Under the pieces are notes generated by a model. The model did not search any database, had not been told where the DNA came from, and saw only the letters and a list, made by a program, of their open reading frames with translations. Shown one piece after another: positions 53,621 to 62,920 of a stretch of DNA of 64,000 nucleotides. The stretch lies in contig JAWSUE010000006.1 in assembly GCA_033549065.1 (NCBI GenBank), positions 1 through 64,000 of the forward strand, in the 5' to 3' direction. Origin of the DNA: Bacillota bacterium. Its GTDB lineage: Bacteria; Bacillota; Dethiobacteria; DTU022. A program made the translations under genes and the position numbers. Positions within the stretch are counted from its first letter, which is position 1. Every line of letters begins with the position of its first letter.

Positions 53621-53740
53621 ATGCAGCAGCTTATAACCGGGATCATCCTAATTGCAGTCTTTTTTCTGTTGTTAATATTTGTTAAAAGCGGTTATCTTCG
53701 GAAGGAAAAAGAAAAAGAGGAAAATAAAAAAGATAAATAA
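53621..53740 (+). CDS. 39-aa single-pass membrane peptide
   Basis: MQQLITG, then a 16-residue hydrophobic helix (IILIAVFFLLLIFV), then a Lys/Glu-rich tail ending KKDK. AAGGAG (53602-53607) lies 13 nt upstream, a long but usable spacing. It stands alone between the tRNA-Gln terminator and the convergent gltX, ending 1 nt from its stop. I do not recognise the family; small membrane proteins of this build are common. Coding status rests on the helix/charged-tail pattern and the ribosome site only. Confidence 0.5.
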   Translation: MQQLITGIILIAVFFLLLIFVKSGYLRKEKEKEENKKDK

Positions 53741-53741
53741 C

Positions 53742-55190
53742 CTATCTTAATTCCTTCTCGATATATTCAGCGGCTCTTTCCAATCTTGCTGCCGTTTCTT
53801 CTTTTCCCAGCAGGATCATAATTTCAAATAATCCCGGTCCGCCCATAACTCCTGTCAGGGCTAGGCGGGCTAGCGGTATCAGACAGCCTTTTGAAACCTC
53901 AAGATTTTCTGCAAGAAGGTTTATGCAATTCTCTGCCGATTCATGGTTAAACTCTGGAAGCGCTTTCAAGACCTCCGCTGTCTTTTGCAGAAACTCTGCT
54001 GAACCTTCTTTCAAGAAATGCTTTTTCAAACCTTTCTCATCATAGGAAAAATTACTTTCAAAGAAATAAACAGAAAGATCAGCCAGTTCAATAAGCGTTT
54101 TTGCCCTTTCACGAACGGCATTAATTACTCTCTTAATAAATGCTTTTTGAAATTCTTCAACCGGTTCTTTAACCAATCCTTTTCGTTTAAAGAAAGGAAC
54201 AGCAGCCTCATATAATCGTTCTAGATTATATTCCCTTAGATAGTGACTGTTCATCCAACCCAATTTATTAATATCATAAATAGCAGCTGTTTTATTGACC
54301 TTTTTAAGGGAAAATTTATCAATCATAGAATCCAGGCTTAATATCTCTTCATCATTTCCCGGAGACCAGCCGAGTAGTACCATATAATTAATTAACGCTT
54401 CCGGTAGATATCCTTCATTTCTAAATTCCTCAACCGAGGTAGCTCCGTGCCTTTTACTCAGTTTGCTGCGGTCCGGGGCCAGAATCATCGGAACATGGGC
54501 AAATCGCGGCTTCGAATACCCCAGAGCGTTAAAACATAACTGCTGGCGAGGTGTATTTGACAGATGTTCTTCAGCCCTGATAATATGGCTGATCTTCATC
54601 TGCATATCATCTACCACGCTGGCAAAATTGTAAGTAGGCTGACCGTTTGATTTAACAATTATAAAATCATCCAGGTGTTCATTTTCGAAACTTACTTCTC
54701 CTCTGATCTCATCGTGAACAACGGTTGAACCGAAATCCGGAGTGATCAGCCTGATAACCGGTTTTCGACCTTCTTTTTCAAAGACATCTATCCTGTCCTG
54801 AGTAAGATTTCTACAGATTCCCGGATAGAGATATGTCTTGTTTTCCTTTCTGGCTTCCTCTCTTCCGGCAGCCAATTCTTCCACACTACAGTAGCATTGA
54901 TAAGCTTTACCTTCTACTAGCAGTCTGTTTGCTTCTTTCTGATATTCTTTCAACCTTTGTGACTGGTAATAGGGACCTTCGTCCCAGTTAAGTCCAAGCC
55001 ACGACATCGATTCGATCAGTTTATCAATATACTCATTACGGGATCTCTCCGTATCGGTATCATCTATGCGCAGCACAAAAGTACCTTTTTCTTTTCGGAC
55101 GAATAACAAATTAAACAACGCAGTCCGGGCTCCACCGATATGCAGTTCACCGGTTGGGCTCGGAGCAAATCTTACCCTCACTTCTGGCAC
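53742..55190 (-). CDS. gltX: Glutamyl-tRNA synthetase
   Basis: 482 aa. HIGH motif in PSPTGELHIGGARTALF, KMSKS-type motif SKLSKRHG, and the family segments VDDMQMKISHIIRAEEH and YMVLLGWSPG. The start is GTG 55190 behind GAGGTG. With tRNA-Gln next door it may be the non-discriminating type that also charges tRNA-Gln for the GatCAB route; that is inference. Confidence 0.96.
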   Translation of the reverse strand: MPEVRVRFAPSPTGELHIGGARTALFNLLFVRKEKGTFVLRIDDTDTERSRNEYIDKLIESMSWLGLNWDEGPYYQSQRLKEYQKEANRLLVEGKAYQCYCSVEELAAGREEARKENKTYLYPGICRNLTQDRIDVFEKEGRKPVIRLITPDFGSTVVHDEIRGEVSFENEHLDDFIIVKSNGQPTYNFASVVDDMQMKISHIIRAEEHLSNTPRQQLCFNALGYSKPRFAHVPMILAPDRSKLSKRHGATSVEEFRNEGYLPEALINYMVLLGWSPGNDEEILSLDSMIDKFSLKKVNKTAAIYDINKLGWMNSHYLREYNLERLYEAAVPFFKRKGLVKEPVEEFQKAFIKRVINAVRERAKTLIELADLSVYFFESNFSYDEKGLKKHFLKEGSAEFLQKTAEVLKALPEFNHESAENCINLLAENLEVSKGCLIPLARLALTGVMGGPGLFEIMILLGKEETAARLERAAEYIEKELR

Positions 55191-55216
55191 TATAACACCT
55201 CGCTAATATAATATTT

Positions 55217-56347
55217 TTAATTCAGGATTGAAAGTAATATACCGGCGGCCACTGCTGAGCCAATTACACCGGCTACATTTGGACCCATAGCATGCATTAG
55301 TAAATAATTATTCGGATTTTCCCGTTTTCCAACTGTCTGTGATACCCTTGCTGCCATCGGAACTGCAGAAACGCCTGCCGAACCGATTAAGGGATTTATA
55401 TTACCCTTTGTAATCACATTTAAAAGTTTTCCCATCAAAACCCCTGCTGCAGTCCCGAAAGCAAAGGCTACCAACCCAAGCAAGATGATTTTGATTGTAT
55501 CAGGAGTCAAAAAATAAGCTGCAGTTGCTTTTGCCCCGACGGTCAGTCCCAAAAATATTACAACAATGTTGTTTAGTTCATTTTGAGCCGCCTTGCTCAA
55601 ACGTTCAGTAACTCCGGATTCCCTGAGTAGGTTTCCAAACATCAGCATGCCGAGAAGTGGTAGAGCTGCAGGCAATAACAAACCGGTAATGATAATAACG
55701 ATGATAGGAAACATGATCTTCTCAGTTTTTGATACCGGTCGCAGTTGTTTCATGACTATCTGTCGCTCTTTTTTACTGGTCAGCATGCGCATTATTGGTG
55801 GTTGAATAACCGGAACCAACGCCATATAAGAATATGCGGCAATGGCAATTGAGCCTAATAATTCAGGGGCCAGACGGGTAGCTATGAATATGGCTGTTGG
55901 TCCATCTGCACCACCGATAATCCCGATTGCTCCGGCCTGTTGAGCCGTAAACCCCAGGTAGAAAGCTCCGACAAAAGTTAAAAATATACCAAATTGAGCA
56001 GCAGCGCCCAGGAGCAAGGTAATCGGGTTGGCAATCAAAGGTCCAAAATCTGTAAGTGCTCCCACACCGAGAAATATCAATGGTGGATATATTCCTAGTT
56101 CCAGCCCCAGTGAAAGATAGTATAGCAGGCCACCTAACTGCTGATCAACAGCAGGTGCCATCAGGTTTCCAAGAGGTAAATTAACCAACAAAATACCGAA
56201 ACTGATCGGGACCAATAGCAATGGTTCATATTTCTTTACTATCCCAAGGTACAGAAGTATACCGGCGATAATAATCATAATTACGTCGTTAATCTGGATA
56301 TTTAAAAAACCGGTTGTTGATAAAAATTCAATAAGAAGATCAATCAT
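55217..56347 (-). CDS. oadB: Na+-translocating decarboxylase beta subunit
   Basis: 376 aa, highly hydrophobic, of the OadB/MmdB/GcdB family: [51 protein letters not shown], and the C-terminal [19 protein letters not shown]. It couples decarboxylation of a carboxybiotin carrier to sodium export. The gene order oadG-biotin carrier-oadB forms three of the four pump parts; the carboxyltransferase alpha subunit is not in the window. Confidence 0.94.
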   Translation of the reverse strand: MIDLLIEFLSTTGFLNIQINDVIMIIIAGILLYLGIVKKYEPLLLVPISFGILLVNLPLGNLMAPAVDQQLGGLLYYLSLGLELGIYPPLIFLGVGALTDFGPLIANPITLLLGAAAQFGIFLTFVGAFYLGFTAQQAGAIGIIGGADGPTAIFIATRLAPELLGSIAIAAYSYMALVPVIQPPIMRMLTSKKERQIVMKQLRPVSKTEKIMFPIIVIIITGLLLPAALPLLGMLMFGNLLRESGVTERLSKAAQNELNNIVVIFLGLTVGAKATAAYFLTPDTIKIILLGLVAFAFGTAAGVLMGKLLNVITKGNINPLIGSAGVSAVPMAARVSQTVGKRENPNNYLLMHAMGPNVAGVIGSAVAAGILLSILN

Positions 56348-56385
56348 AACAGCTCAACCCCTTTCGATCAATCATGATAAGATTA

Positions 56386-56805
56386 CTAAGAAAGCATAAT
56401 CAAGGGGTCTCCGCTGTTTACTGTGTCGCCTTTTTTGACCAGCACAGCTGAAACCGTACCATTCTGTGGAGCTGTAAGTTCATTTTCCATTTTCATCGCT
56501 TCCAGAATCAAAAGAATGTCACCTTCACTGACTTTATCACCAACCTGCACCGGAACATCAAGTACGGAACCGGGCATGGGAGCTTTTACCTCCAATCCAT
56601 TCCCGGCTGCCGGCTGTAGGAGATCTTTTTCCTTACTTTCAGAAACCGGGTTTTCTTTCTCGATCATCGGTGCTGGAGTTACAACTGGTTTTGCAGCAAT
56701 CTCCTCTTCGGAAGTTCCTACAGTTTTCTGTTCAGCTGTAACTTCCGTTTCCTCAACCTCTACTAAATAAGTATGACCATCAACTGTTACCTTAAATTTT
56801 TTCAC
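56386..56805 (-). CDS. Biotin carrier protein of the Na+-pump decarboxylase
   Basis: 139 aa. An N-terminal KKFKVTVDGHTYLVEVEE strand region, a Glu/Pro-rich linker, and a biotinyl domain with the acceptor lysine in ILEAMKMENELTAP. The start is GTG 56805 behind GAGGAGGAG, overlapping the end of oadG by 14 nt. It carries CO2 between the missing alpha subunit and OadB. Confidence 0.93.
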   Translation of the reverse strand: MKKFKVTVDGHTYLVEVEETEVTAEQKTVGTSEEEIAAKPVVTPAPMIEKENPVSESKEKDLLQPAAGNGLEVKAPMPGSVLDVPVQVGDKVSEGDILLILEAMKMENELTAPQNGTVSAVLVKKGDTVNSGDPLIMLS

Positions 56806-57196
56806 GTTTCTTACTCCTCCTCATCTGATCAATCATCAGGTTGCTATCCATCAACTCTTTTCGTCCATTTATTTTCCAGCTCGTAGTGGAACCTGACCAG
56901 CCGGACTTAACCGCAACTGTTATCGGTTTTTTAAATTTCAAAGCTTTATCATATTGCAGATACTGGTACACAGCACCAATAATGGCAGCAACACGTCTGC
57001 CTTCGTCATCGCCGACGTTTTTTAACAACTGTGCAGATATATCTCCGCCTGAAACCACACGCTCTGGTTTACTTTTGCCTTGTTGGTTAAAGACCTTGCT
57101 GAACATGGAGAGAATTCCATAGAGCAGAAAAAGTATAACCATGACAACCATAAATCCAACAACCATTACCTGCATTGCAAAATTTAATTTTTCCAT
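56792..57196 (-). CDS. oadG: Na+-pump decarboxylase gamma subunit (OadG family)
   Basis: 134 aa. One N-terminal transmembrane helix (FAMQVMVVGFMVVMVILFL) followed by a polar region; AAIIGAVYQYL and WKINGRKELMDSN resemble OadG C-termini. It assembles the pump. ATG 57196 lies 12 nt after GGAGGG; the longer frame has no ribosome site. Confidence 0.85.
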   Translation of the reverse strand: MEKLNFAMQVMVVGFMVVMVILFLLYGILSMFSKVFNQQGKSKPERVVSGGDISAQLLKNVGDDEGRRVAAIIGAVYQYLQYDKALKFKKPITVAVKSGWSGSTTSWKINGRKELMDSNLMIDQMRRSKKREKI

Positions 57197-57270
57197 ATAT
57201 CTCGCTGTCCCTCCATTAGAGCATATAACTGATTTTAGCATTTTCTCCTGTTGATGAAAAGAGCAATCCT

Positions 57271-58104
57271 TTATTTACCTGCCGCTTCTTTAAGCTTTCG
57301 GTAAAATTCATAATCGATCGCGAAATGCTTTGGATAGGCCGGCTTATCTCTTGACTCACCGTGAAAATCAGAACCACCGGTTATAATCAGGTTGTTAGCA
57401 GCAGCAACTTTAGAATAATATTGAATCATCGACCTGCCGTGATCCGGATGGTATACTTCGATACCGTCTAATCCCAATTTTATCAAATATTTTATACGGT
57501 CAATGCACTTTTCTCCAGGATGGGCAATAACTTTGACTGCTCCGGATTCCTTCAGTAAACTCATTGTTTCAGCTGTGCTTAAAGTTTTACGCTCATAGTA
57601 GGCCGGTCTGTTCCATCCCAAATATAAGGAAAAAGCCTCTTCTAGGTTCTGGACATATCTTTTATTTAGCATAACCCGGGCCAGGTGCAGCCGGCCTGGA
57701 GCAGCCGCTCCGGCTTCCCTTTCTATATCGCCTTTAGATAAATTGAATTTCATCTTTTGGAGACGCTCGATAATTATATCCATCCTTCTTAGTCTTTCTT
57801 CTCTCAATAAAACCAGTGCATCATTAAGGATCTTTAACTTTTCCGGATAGTAACCCAATAAGTGAATTTCAGTATCATTTTCAATAACGCTTATTTCTAC
57901 TCCGGGCACAAATTCAATCTTTGCTGCTGATACAGCTTCAGCTGCTTCTTTTAGTCCCTCAATTGAATCGTGATCAGTTAATGCGACAGCCTTTATTCCA
58001 GATTTAGCAACAATTGTAATCAACTCGGTAGGTGTAAATAATCCATCAGAATAATTGCTGTGCATATGCAGATCAATAGTTTTATTAGTATTATGCATCT
58101 TCAC
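57271..58104 (-). CDS. PHP-domain phosphoesterase
   Basis: 277 aa. PHP motifs: IDLHMHSNYSDGLFTP, ALTDHDSIEGL, EFVPGVEIS, VKVIAHPGEK and GSDFHGESR. This is the layout of 3',5'-nucleoside bisphosphate phosphatases (RnaB-type) rather than a polymerase PHP domain. GTG 58104 or ATG 58098 is the start. It may have entered the pump gene string by position only. Confidence 0.85.
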   Translation of the reverse strand: MKMHNTNKTIDLHMHSNYSDGLFTPTELITIVAKSGIKAVALTDHDSIEGLKEAAEAVSAAKIEFVPGVEISVIENDTEIHLLGYYPEKLKILNDALVLLREERLRRMDIIIERLQKMKFNLSKGDIEREAGAAAPGRLHLARVMLNKRYVQNLEEAFSLYLGWNRPAYYERKTLSTAETMSLLKESGAVKVIAHPGEKCIDRIKYLIKLGLDGIEVYHPDHGRSMIQYYSKVAAANNLIITGGSDFHGESRDKPAYPKHFAIDYEFYRKLKEAAGK

Positions 58105-58153
58105 CTGATCCTATATATTAATAATATTTTTAAATCAAATAAAATAATCTCAT

Positions 58154-58188
58154 AGAAAAAACCCTCCCGAAGTATAAAACAGGAGGGT
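58154..58188 (-). terminator. Terminator after spoVS
   Basis: On the minus strand stem ACCCTCC/GGAGGGT (58161-58167, 58182-58188) is followed by TTTTTC. Confidence 0.8.
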
Positions 58189-58222
58189 GTTTCAATCGCT
58201 TAATTTTTCTTGTCGATTGAGC

Positions 58223-58483
58223 CTAGCGAGGTTCGATAATTAATTTAATCGCTGTTCGTTCTTCGCCATCAATCTCAATATCCGTAAAGGCCGGGATGCA
58301 TATTAAGTCGATGCCTCCTGGAGCGACAAATCCTCTTGCTATGGCAACCGCTTTGACTGCCTGGTTAAGAGCCCCCGCTCCTATAGTTTGAATTTCTGCG
58401 CCTCCTCTTTCCCTAAGCACTCCAGCCAGAGCACCTGCTACGGAATTAGGATTAGACTTTGCTGAGACTTTTAATACTTCCAT
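58223..58483 (-). CDS. spoVS: Stage V sporulation protein S
   Basis: 86 aa. MEVLKVSAKSNPNSVAGALA, GAGALNQAVKAVAIARG and the Alba-like ending are diagnostic for SpoVS. In Bacillus it acts in late sporulation under sigma-H; it also occurs in non-spore-formers. ATG 58483 lies behind GGGAGG. It is transcribed apart from its neighbours (own promoter and terminator). Confidence 0.96.
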   Translation of the reverse strand: MEVLKVSAKSNPNSVAGALAGVLRERGGAEIQTIGAGALNQAVKAVAIARGFVAPGGIDLICIPAFTDIEIDGEERTAIKLIIEPR

Positions 58484-58517
58484 TGTAATGTTCCTCCCTT
58501 GCGGATTTACATACAAT

Positions 58518-58542
58518 ATTCGGCCTAATAAATAAAAGTCCT
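58518..58542 (-). promoter_or_regulatory. Sigma-H-like promoter of spoVS
   Basis: On the minus strand AGGACTT (58536-58542), 13-nt spacer, CGAAT (58518-58522). This fits the sigma-H consensus AGGAWWT-N12-14-RGAAT with one mismatch; the Bacillus subtilis spoVS promoter is known to be sigma-H-dependent. Confidence 0.6.
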
Positions 58543-58572
58543 GCCAGAATTATATGAATAATTCGATATACT

Positions 58573-59352
58573 TTAAAATATTTCAGAGATAGGTTTTATT
58601 TCCAGCGCTTTTCCGGAACCTATATCCAGATCGATAATAACTGCATTAAACAAAACCTTGCCTTCGGAAATCTCCAGCTTATGAGGTAACCTTGTAATGA
58701 ACCTCTGCAGCGCTCCTTCTATATCTACACCCAGGATTGAATCATATTTACCGACCATACCGACATCTGATATAAACGCAGTTCCCCGGTTTAGGATTCT
58801 GCAATCCGCGGTTTGAACATGGCTGTGAGTACCGAGCACCGCGCTTACTTTTCCATCAAGGTACCAACCCATTGCCTGCTTTTCCGAGGTCGCCTCTGCA
58901 TGAAAGTCTACTATTATTAGATTGGTTTCTTTCTTCAGATTCTTAATCTCACGTTCTGCAGCCCTGAAGGGGCAATCTGCAGGGTTCATGAAAACACGAC
59001 CGATCAAATTTATAACGCCTATTTTTACGTTCTCTTTTATTAATACTGCTGCACCACGGCCGGGTGTTGTATTAGTTGGTAAATTAGCCGGGCGGATGAG
59101 ACCTTCTTCACGCTCCAAGATATTGTATATATCTTTTCTATCCCAGGTGTGGTTACCTCCTGTAATCAGATCTATTCCCATATCAATCAATTCAGCATAT
59201 ACTTTTTCTGTTATTCCAGCTCCGCCGGCAGCATTTTCACCATTGGCAATAACCAGATCAATCTCATTTTTCGATATAATCTTTTGTAGGTGATTTGCTA
59301 AATAATTTCTTGCAGGTTTACCAACAATATCCCCGATAAATAGAATACGCAT
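58573..59352 (-). CDS. ymdB: YmdB-family metallophosphoesterase
   Basis: 259 aa. MRILFIGDIVGKPARNYL, IANGENAAGGAGIT, DLITGGNHTWD, VDFHAEATSEKQAMGWYLDG and VLGTHSHVQTAD. In Bacillus it is a 2',3'-cyclic nucleotide phosphodiesterase that also affects RNase Y. ATG 59352 is set by AAAGGAG. It lies downstream of rny, the usual pairing. Confidence 0.94.
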   Translation of the reverse strand: MRILFIGDIVGKPARNYLANHLQKIISKNEIDLVIANGENAAGGAGITEKVYAELIDMGIDLITGGNHTWDRKDIYNILEREEGLIRPANLPTNTTPGRGAAVLIKENVKIGVINLIGRVFMNPADCPFRAAEREIKNLKKETNLIIVDFHAEATSEKQAMGWYLDGKVSAVLGTHSHVQTADCRILNRGTAFISDVGMVGKYDSILGVDIEGALQRFITRLPHKLEISEGKVLFNAVIIDLDIGSGKALEIKPISEIF

Positions 59353-59384
59353 ATCCTTCTCCTTTAAAAGGGCAATATATATAA

Positions 59385-59439
59385 TCGGCACTGAAAGCTT
59401 ACTGCAATTAGAATCTTCCTGTTTAAGCTCCAGTGCCGA
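59385..59439 (-). promoter_or_regulatory. Intercistronic hairpin between rny and ymdB
   Basis: TCGGCACTG (59385-59393) pairs with CAGTGCCGA (59431-59439), with inner AAGCT pairs. On the minus strand only TTATATATATT follows, so it may attenuate or stabilise rather than fully terminate. Confidence 0.55.
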
Positions 59440-59465
59440 ATCTTTTTACTTTAATTCAACGCAGC

Positions 59466-61001
59466 TTACTTGGCGTAATCGACTGCTCTTGTTTCGCGGA
59501 TTACGGTTACCTTAATCTGTCCGGGATATTCAAGTTCACTTTCTATTTTCTTAACAATATCACGAGCCACCTGGATAGACTTGTAATCATCGATCCGGTC
59601 CGGCTTGACCATTATTCTGATCTCACGGCCGGCGTGAATGGCATATGCTTTTTCTACACCATCAAATGAATCTGCAATATTTTCAAGATTTTCAAGCCTT
59701 TTGATATAAGCCTCCAGCGTTTCTCTACGCGCACCTGGACGAACAGCTGATATTGCATCAGCTGACTGAATTAGAACAGCCTCCAGTGTATGAAAATCTG
59801 TATCACCATGGTGTGCAGCAATAGCATTGATTATGCCCGGAGATTCTTTATATTTCTTGGCCAGTTCGGCACCGATAAAGACGTGGGATCCTTCTGTTTC
59901 ATGGTCTATGGCTTTACCGATATCATGCAGCAGTCCAGCTCGTTTCGCAAATGTTACATCAAGCCCCAGTTCAGCTGCCATTATACCAGCTAAATGGGCT
60001 ACTTCAATAGAATGCTGCAGGACATTTTGCCCATAACTGGTCCTGAAACGAAGTTTCCCCAGCAGATTAACTATTTCAGGATGAAGTCCGTGAACCCTTG
60101 TTTCAAAGGTCGCTCTTTCACCCTCTTCCTTAATCTGGGCATCAACTTCTTTGCGGGTTTTTTCAACGATCTCTTCTATTCTGGCGGGATGTATACGTCC
60201 ATCGCTGACCAGTTTTTCAAGAGATAGGCGGGCCACCTCGCGTCGGATCGGGTCAAATCCGGAAATAATTACTGCTTCCGGGGTATCATCAATAATTAAG
60301 TCTATGCCGGTGAGGGTTTCAAGAGCCCTGATATTCCTCCCTTCCCTGCCGATAATGCGTCCTTTCATTTCATCATTGGGCAGAGATACAACCGATACCG
60401 TTGATTCAGATACATGGTCGGCTGCGCATCTTTGAATAGCCAGAGTGACAATTTCTCTTGCCTTTTTATCTCCTTCAGCTTTTGCCTGATTTTCAAGATC
60501 CCTGACCATCATTAGTAACTCGTGTTCTATTTCTTCCTTTACCCGCTGCATTAAAAGTTCTTTAGCATCTTCCGAGGTCATTCCGGATACTCGCTCCAAC
60601 TCAGCAAGCTGTTTCTGGTGTATCTCTTCAAGTTGAACACGAACAGTATTGTTTTCTTCTTCTTTTGTCCGGAGTTCCTCTTCTTTTCTCTCCATGTTGG
60701 AAATTTTTCGATCAAGACCCTCTTCTTTCTGCAATAAACGTCTTTCAAGACGCTGTAGCTCTGCACGTCTTTCTTTACTTTCTTTTTCAATTTCATTGCG
60801 CAGTCGGTGAGCTTCTTCTTTTGCTTCCAGTTCTTTTTCTCTTTTCAGAGCGTTTGCTTTTTCATCAGCTTCTTCAACTATTTTCTTGGCAGCTGACTCA
60901 GCAGAAGATATCTTTGCTTCTGCAATCAGTTTTCTGATAAAATAACCGCCTGCAATACCGATAACCAGGGCGGCTAAACTCATTAATATACTTTCCTGCA
61001 T
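59466..61001 (-). CDS. rny: Ribonuclease Y
   Basis: 511 aa. An N-terminal membrane helix ([17 protein letters not shown]), a long charged coiled coil (about 30-190), a KH domain ([21 protein letters not shown]) and an HD domain ([15 protein letters not shown]). It is a membrane-bound endoribonuclease initiating mRNA decay. ATG 61001 is set by GGGGGTGA; the ATG at 61016 has none. Confidence 0.96.
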   Translation of the reverse strand: MQESILMSLAALVIGIAGGYFIRKLIAEAKISSAESAAKKIVEEADEKANALKREKELEAKEEAHRLRNEIEKESKERRAELQRLERRLLQKEEGLDRKISNMERKEEELRTKEEENNTVRVQLEEIHQKQLAELERVSGMTSEDAKELLMQRVKEEIEHELLMMVRDLENQAKAEGDKKAREIVTLAIQRCAADHVSESTVSVVSLPNDEMKGRIIGREGRNIRALETLTGIDLIIDDTPEAVIISGFDPIRREVARLSLEKLVSDGRIHPARIEEIVEKTRKEVDAQIKEEGERATFETRVHGLHPEIVNLLGKLRFRTSYGQNVLQHSIEVAHLAGIMAAELGLDVTFAKRAGLLHDIGKAIDHETEGSHVFIGAELAKKYKESPGIINAIAAHHGDTDFHTLEAVLIQSADAISAVRPGARRETLEAYIKRLENLENIADSFDGVEKAYAIHAGREIRIMVKPDRIDDYKSIQVARDIVKKIESELEYPGQIKVTVIRETRAVDYAK

Positions 61002-61054
61002 TTCGGTCACCCCCATTTCTTAGTATGGTTATGATATAGTAATCAATAAAAATA

Positions 61055-61222
61055 TAAGCTGTGTCCAGGACACAGCTTAAAAGAGAAAGTTTTGGAAAAG
61101 GGTACAACTATCCCTTAACCTTTGTTATCTTATGCTTTTGTTATCTATCCTCAGTGCGTTACGCACCAGGCTTTCTCTTATCAGTCATGAACTGAACTAC
61201 CGTTCAAGAATTAATTCTACAT
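61055..61222 (-). ncRNA. Structured 5' leader (or small RNA) upstream of rny
   Basis: On the minus strand, transcription from the promoter at 61228-61256 would give about 170 nt containing GAACGGTAGTTC, GTGCG-TAA-CGCAC, AAGGG/CCCTT, a long-range pair AAGAGAAAG with CTTTCTCTT, and finally a terminator-like hairpin TAAGCTGTG/CACAGCTTA (61055-61079) followed by TATTTTTATT. The rny ATG lies about 50 nt further on. It may be a leader with an attenuator or an independent small RNA. I do not recognise the family. Confidence 0.55.
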
Positions 61223-61227
61223 TTACA

Positions 61228-61256
61228 ATTTTAGCCTTTACATAATTTTATGTCAA
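61228..61256 (-). promoter_or_regulatory. Sigma-A promoter upstream of rny
   Basis: On the minus strand TTGACA (61251-61256), 17-nt spacer, TAAAAT (61228-61233), only 14 nt past the recX stop. Confidence 0.75.
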
Positions 61257-61269
61257 GGAAAGATTACTG

Positions 61270-61740
61270 CTAATAATTTTTATACTTTACTGCGTCAAGA
61301 ATAACTCCATCCTGAAATCCACGCCTCTTCAAAAAAGATACTTCTTTACTGAAACTGCTTTCCCGATCTTCTTCTCTACCGGTTGTATTTCTTCTTCTAT
61401 CAAGAAGCTCTTTTGCTCTTGCCAGGTCTTCTTCGTAATCAAACATCTCTTCAATTTTTTCCTCTAACAGATATCTGTCAATGCCTTTTTGTTTTAATTC
61501 ATATCGAACGCGATTAATTCCCTGTCCTTTTGATTTTCGGTAATTTATAAATTCCCTGGTAAATTTATCATCATCAATATATCCGAATTCTTCTATCTTT
61601 TTAACAGTTTTCTCAATCAGGACAGCAGAATAACCTTTTTTCTTCAGGTAGTCTACAACTTCTTTTCTGCTTCGTGCTCGATATGTAAGATACCGTAAAA
61701 CCTGGTTAAGAGCCTTTTTAAATATTACCTGATCTTCCAA
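61270..61740 (-). CDS. recX: Regulatory protein RecX
   Basis: 156 aa built of three-helix repeats: RYLTYRARSRKEVVDYLKKKG, FGYIDDDKFTREFI, RVRYELKQKGI, SFLKRRGFQDGVILDAV. It modulates RecA filaments. The start is TTG 61740, nine nt after CCGGAG; TTG 61749 abuts that site. It lies 17 nt after recA. Confidence 0.93.
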   Translation of the reverse strand: MEDQVIFKKALNQVLRYLTYRARSRKEVVDYLKKKGYSAVLIEKTVKKIEEFGYIDDDKFTREFINYRKSKGQGINRVRYELKQKGIDRYLLEEKIEEMFDYEEDLARAKELLDRRRNTTGREEDRESSFSKEVSFLKRRGFQDGVILDAVKYKNY

Positions 61741-61757
61741 TGCAGTCAACTCCGGTA

Positions 61758-62804
61758 TTAATCCTTATCAGGTTGTTTTACGTCATTATTATCTTTTCCA
61801 TTACTTTCAGCAATAGTAACCGGCAATCCGGCAAGTTCCCTGACTTTCTGCTCTATTTCTTTCCTAATTGATGTATTCTCTTTCAGGTAATCCCTGACAT
61901 TTTCTTTCCCCTGACCCAGTCTTTCTTCGCCGTATGAATACCACGCACCGCTTTTAGTAATTACATTATGTTCAAGACCGAGATCTATAATAGAGCCTTC
62001 TGCAGAAATTCCCGTGCCATAGAGTATATCGAATTCGGCTATTTTAAACGGCGGGGCAACCTTATTCTTTACCACTTTAACCCGTGTTCTGTTGCCAATT
62101 ATCTGATCAGAGCCGATCTTTAAAGATTCTATCCTCCTGACATCCAGACGGACTGATGAATAAAACTTTAATGCCCTACCTCCGGGTGTAACTTCCGGGT
62201 TACCGAACATTACCCCTACTTTTTCTCTGATCTGATTGATAAATACTGCACAGGTTCTCGATTTGCTGATTACGCCGGAAAGCTTACGCAGTGCCTGCGA
62301 CATCAATCTTGCCTGCAGCCCCACATGCGCATCACCCATTTCCCCTTCTATTTCTGCTCTCGGCACCAATGCCGCAACCGAGTCAATAACCAGGATGTCA
62401 ATTGCTCCACTGCGCACAAGAGCTTCCGCAATTTCAAGGGCTTGCTCTCCTGTATCAGGCTGTGATACAAGTAATTCATCCAGATTTACACCGAGATTTG
62501 TCGCATATTGGGGGTCCAGTGCATGTTCGGCATCGATAAATGCAGCATATCCGCCCAATTTCTGAGCTTCGGCAATTACATGGAGCGCTACAGTAGTTTT
62601 TCCTGATGATTCCGGTCCAAATATCTCGATCACCCTACCTCTGGGCATACCTCCTACTCCAAGGGCAACATCCAGTGATAGGCTTCCGGTTGGAATTATT
62701 CCAATATCCTGTCTCGCATCCTGCCCAAGTTTCATAACCGAACCCTTGCCAAACTGCTTTTCAATCTGAACCAGGGCTGCTTCCAGTGCTTTTTCCTTTT
62801 CCAA
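61758..62804 (-). CDS. recA: Recombinase RecA
   Basis: 348 aa. Walker [20 protein letters not shown], the segment [19 protein letters not shown], Walker [20 protein letters not shown], and [20 protein letters not shown] (written in part). It forms the SOS-inducing filament that triggers LexA cleavage. The start is TTG 62804 behind GGAGGT. In the 116 nt between thpR and recA I do not see a clear LexA box. Confidence 0.97.
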   Translation of the reverse strand: MEKEKALEAALVQIEKQFGKGSVMKLGQDARQDIGIIPTGSLSLDVALGVGGMPRGRVIEIFGPESSGKTTVALHVIAEAQKLGGYAAFIDAEHALDPQYATNLGVNLDELLVSQPDTGEQALEIAEALVRSGAIDILVIDSVAALVPRAEIEGEMGDAHVGLQARLMSQALRKLSGVISKSRTCAVFINQIREKVGVMFGNPEVTPGGRALKFYSSVRLDVRRIESLKIGSDQIIGNRTRVKVVKNKVAPPFKIAEFDILYGTGISAEGSIIDLGLEHNVITKSGAWYSYGEERLGQGKENVRDYLKENTSIRKEIEQKVRELAGLPVTIAESNGKDNNDVKQPDKD

Positions 62805-62920
62805 ATGATTTTACCTCCTTTATAAGGGTTCTTTTACTGATAATTTCTTTCAAAATTCGCTATTTCCTGCCCTTATTTACAAGATACATAATCATTGTTT
62901 CATATTAAAGAGAAATTTAA

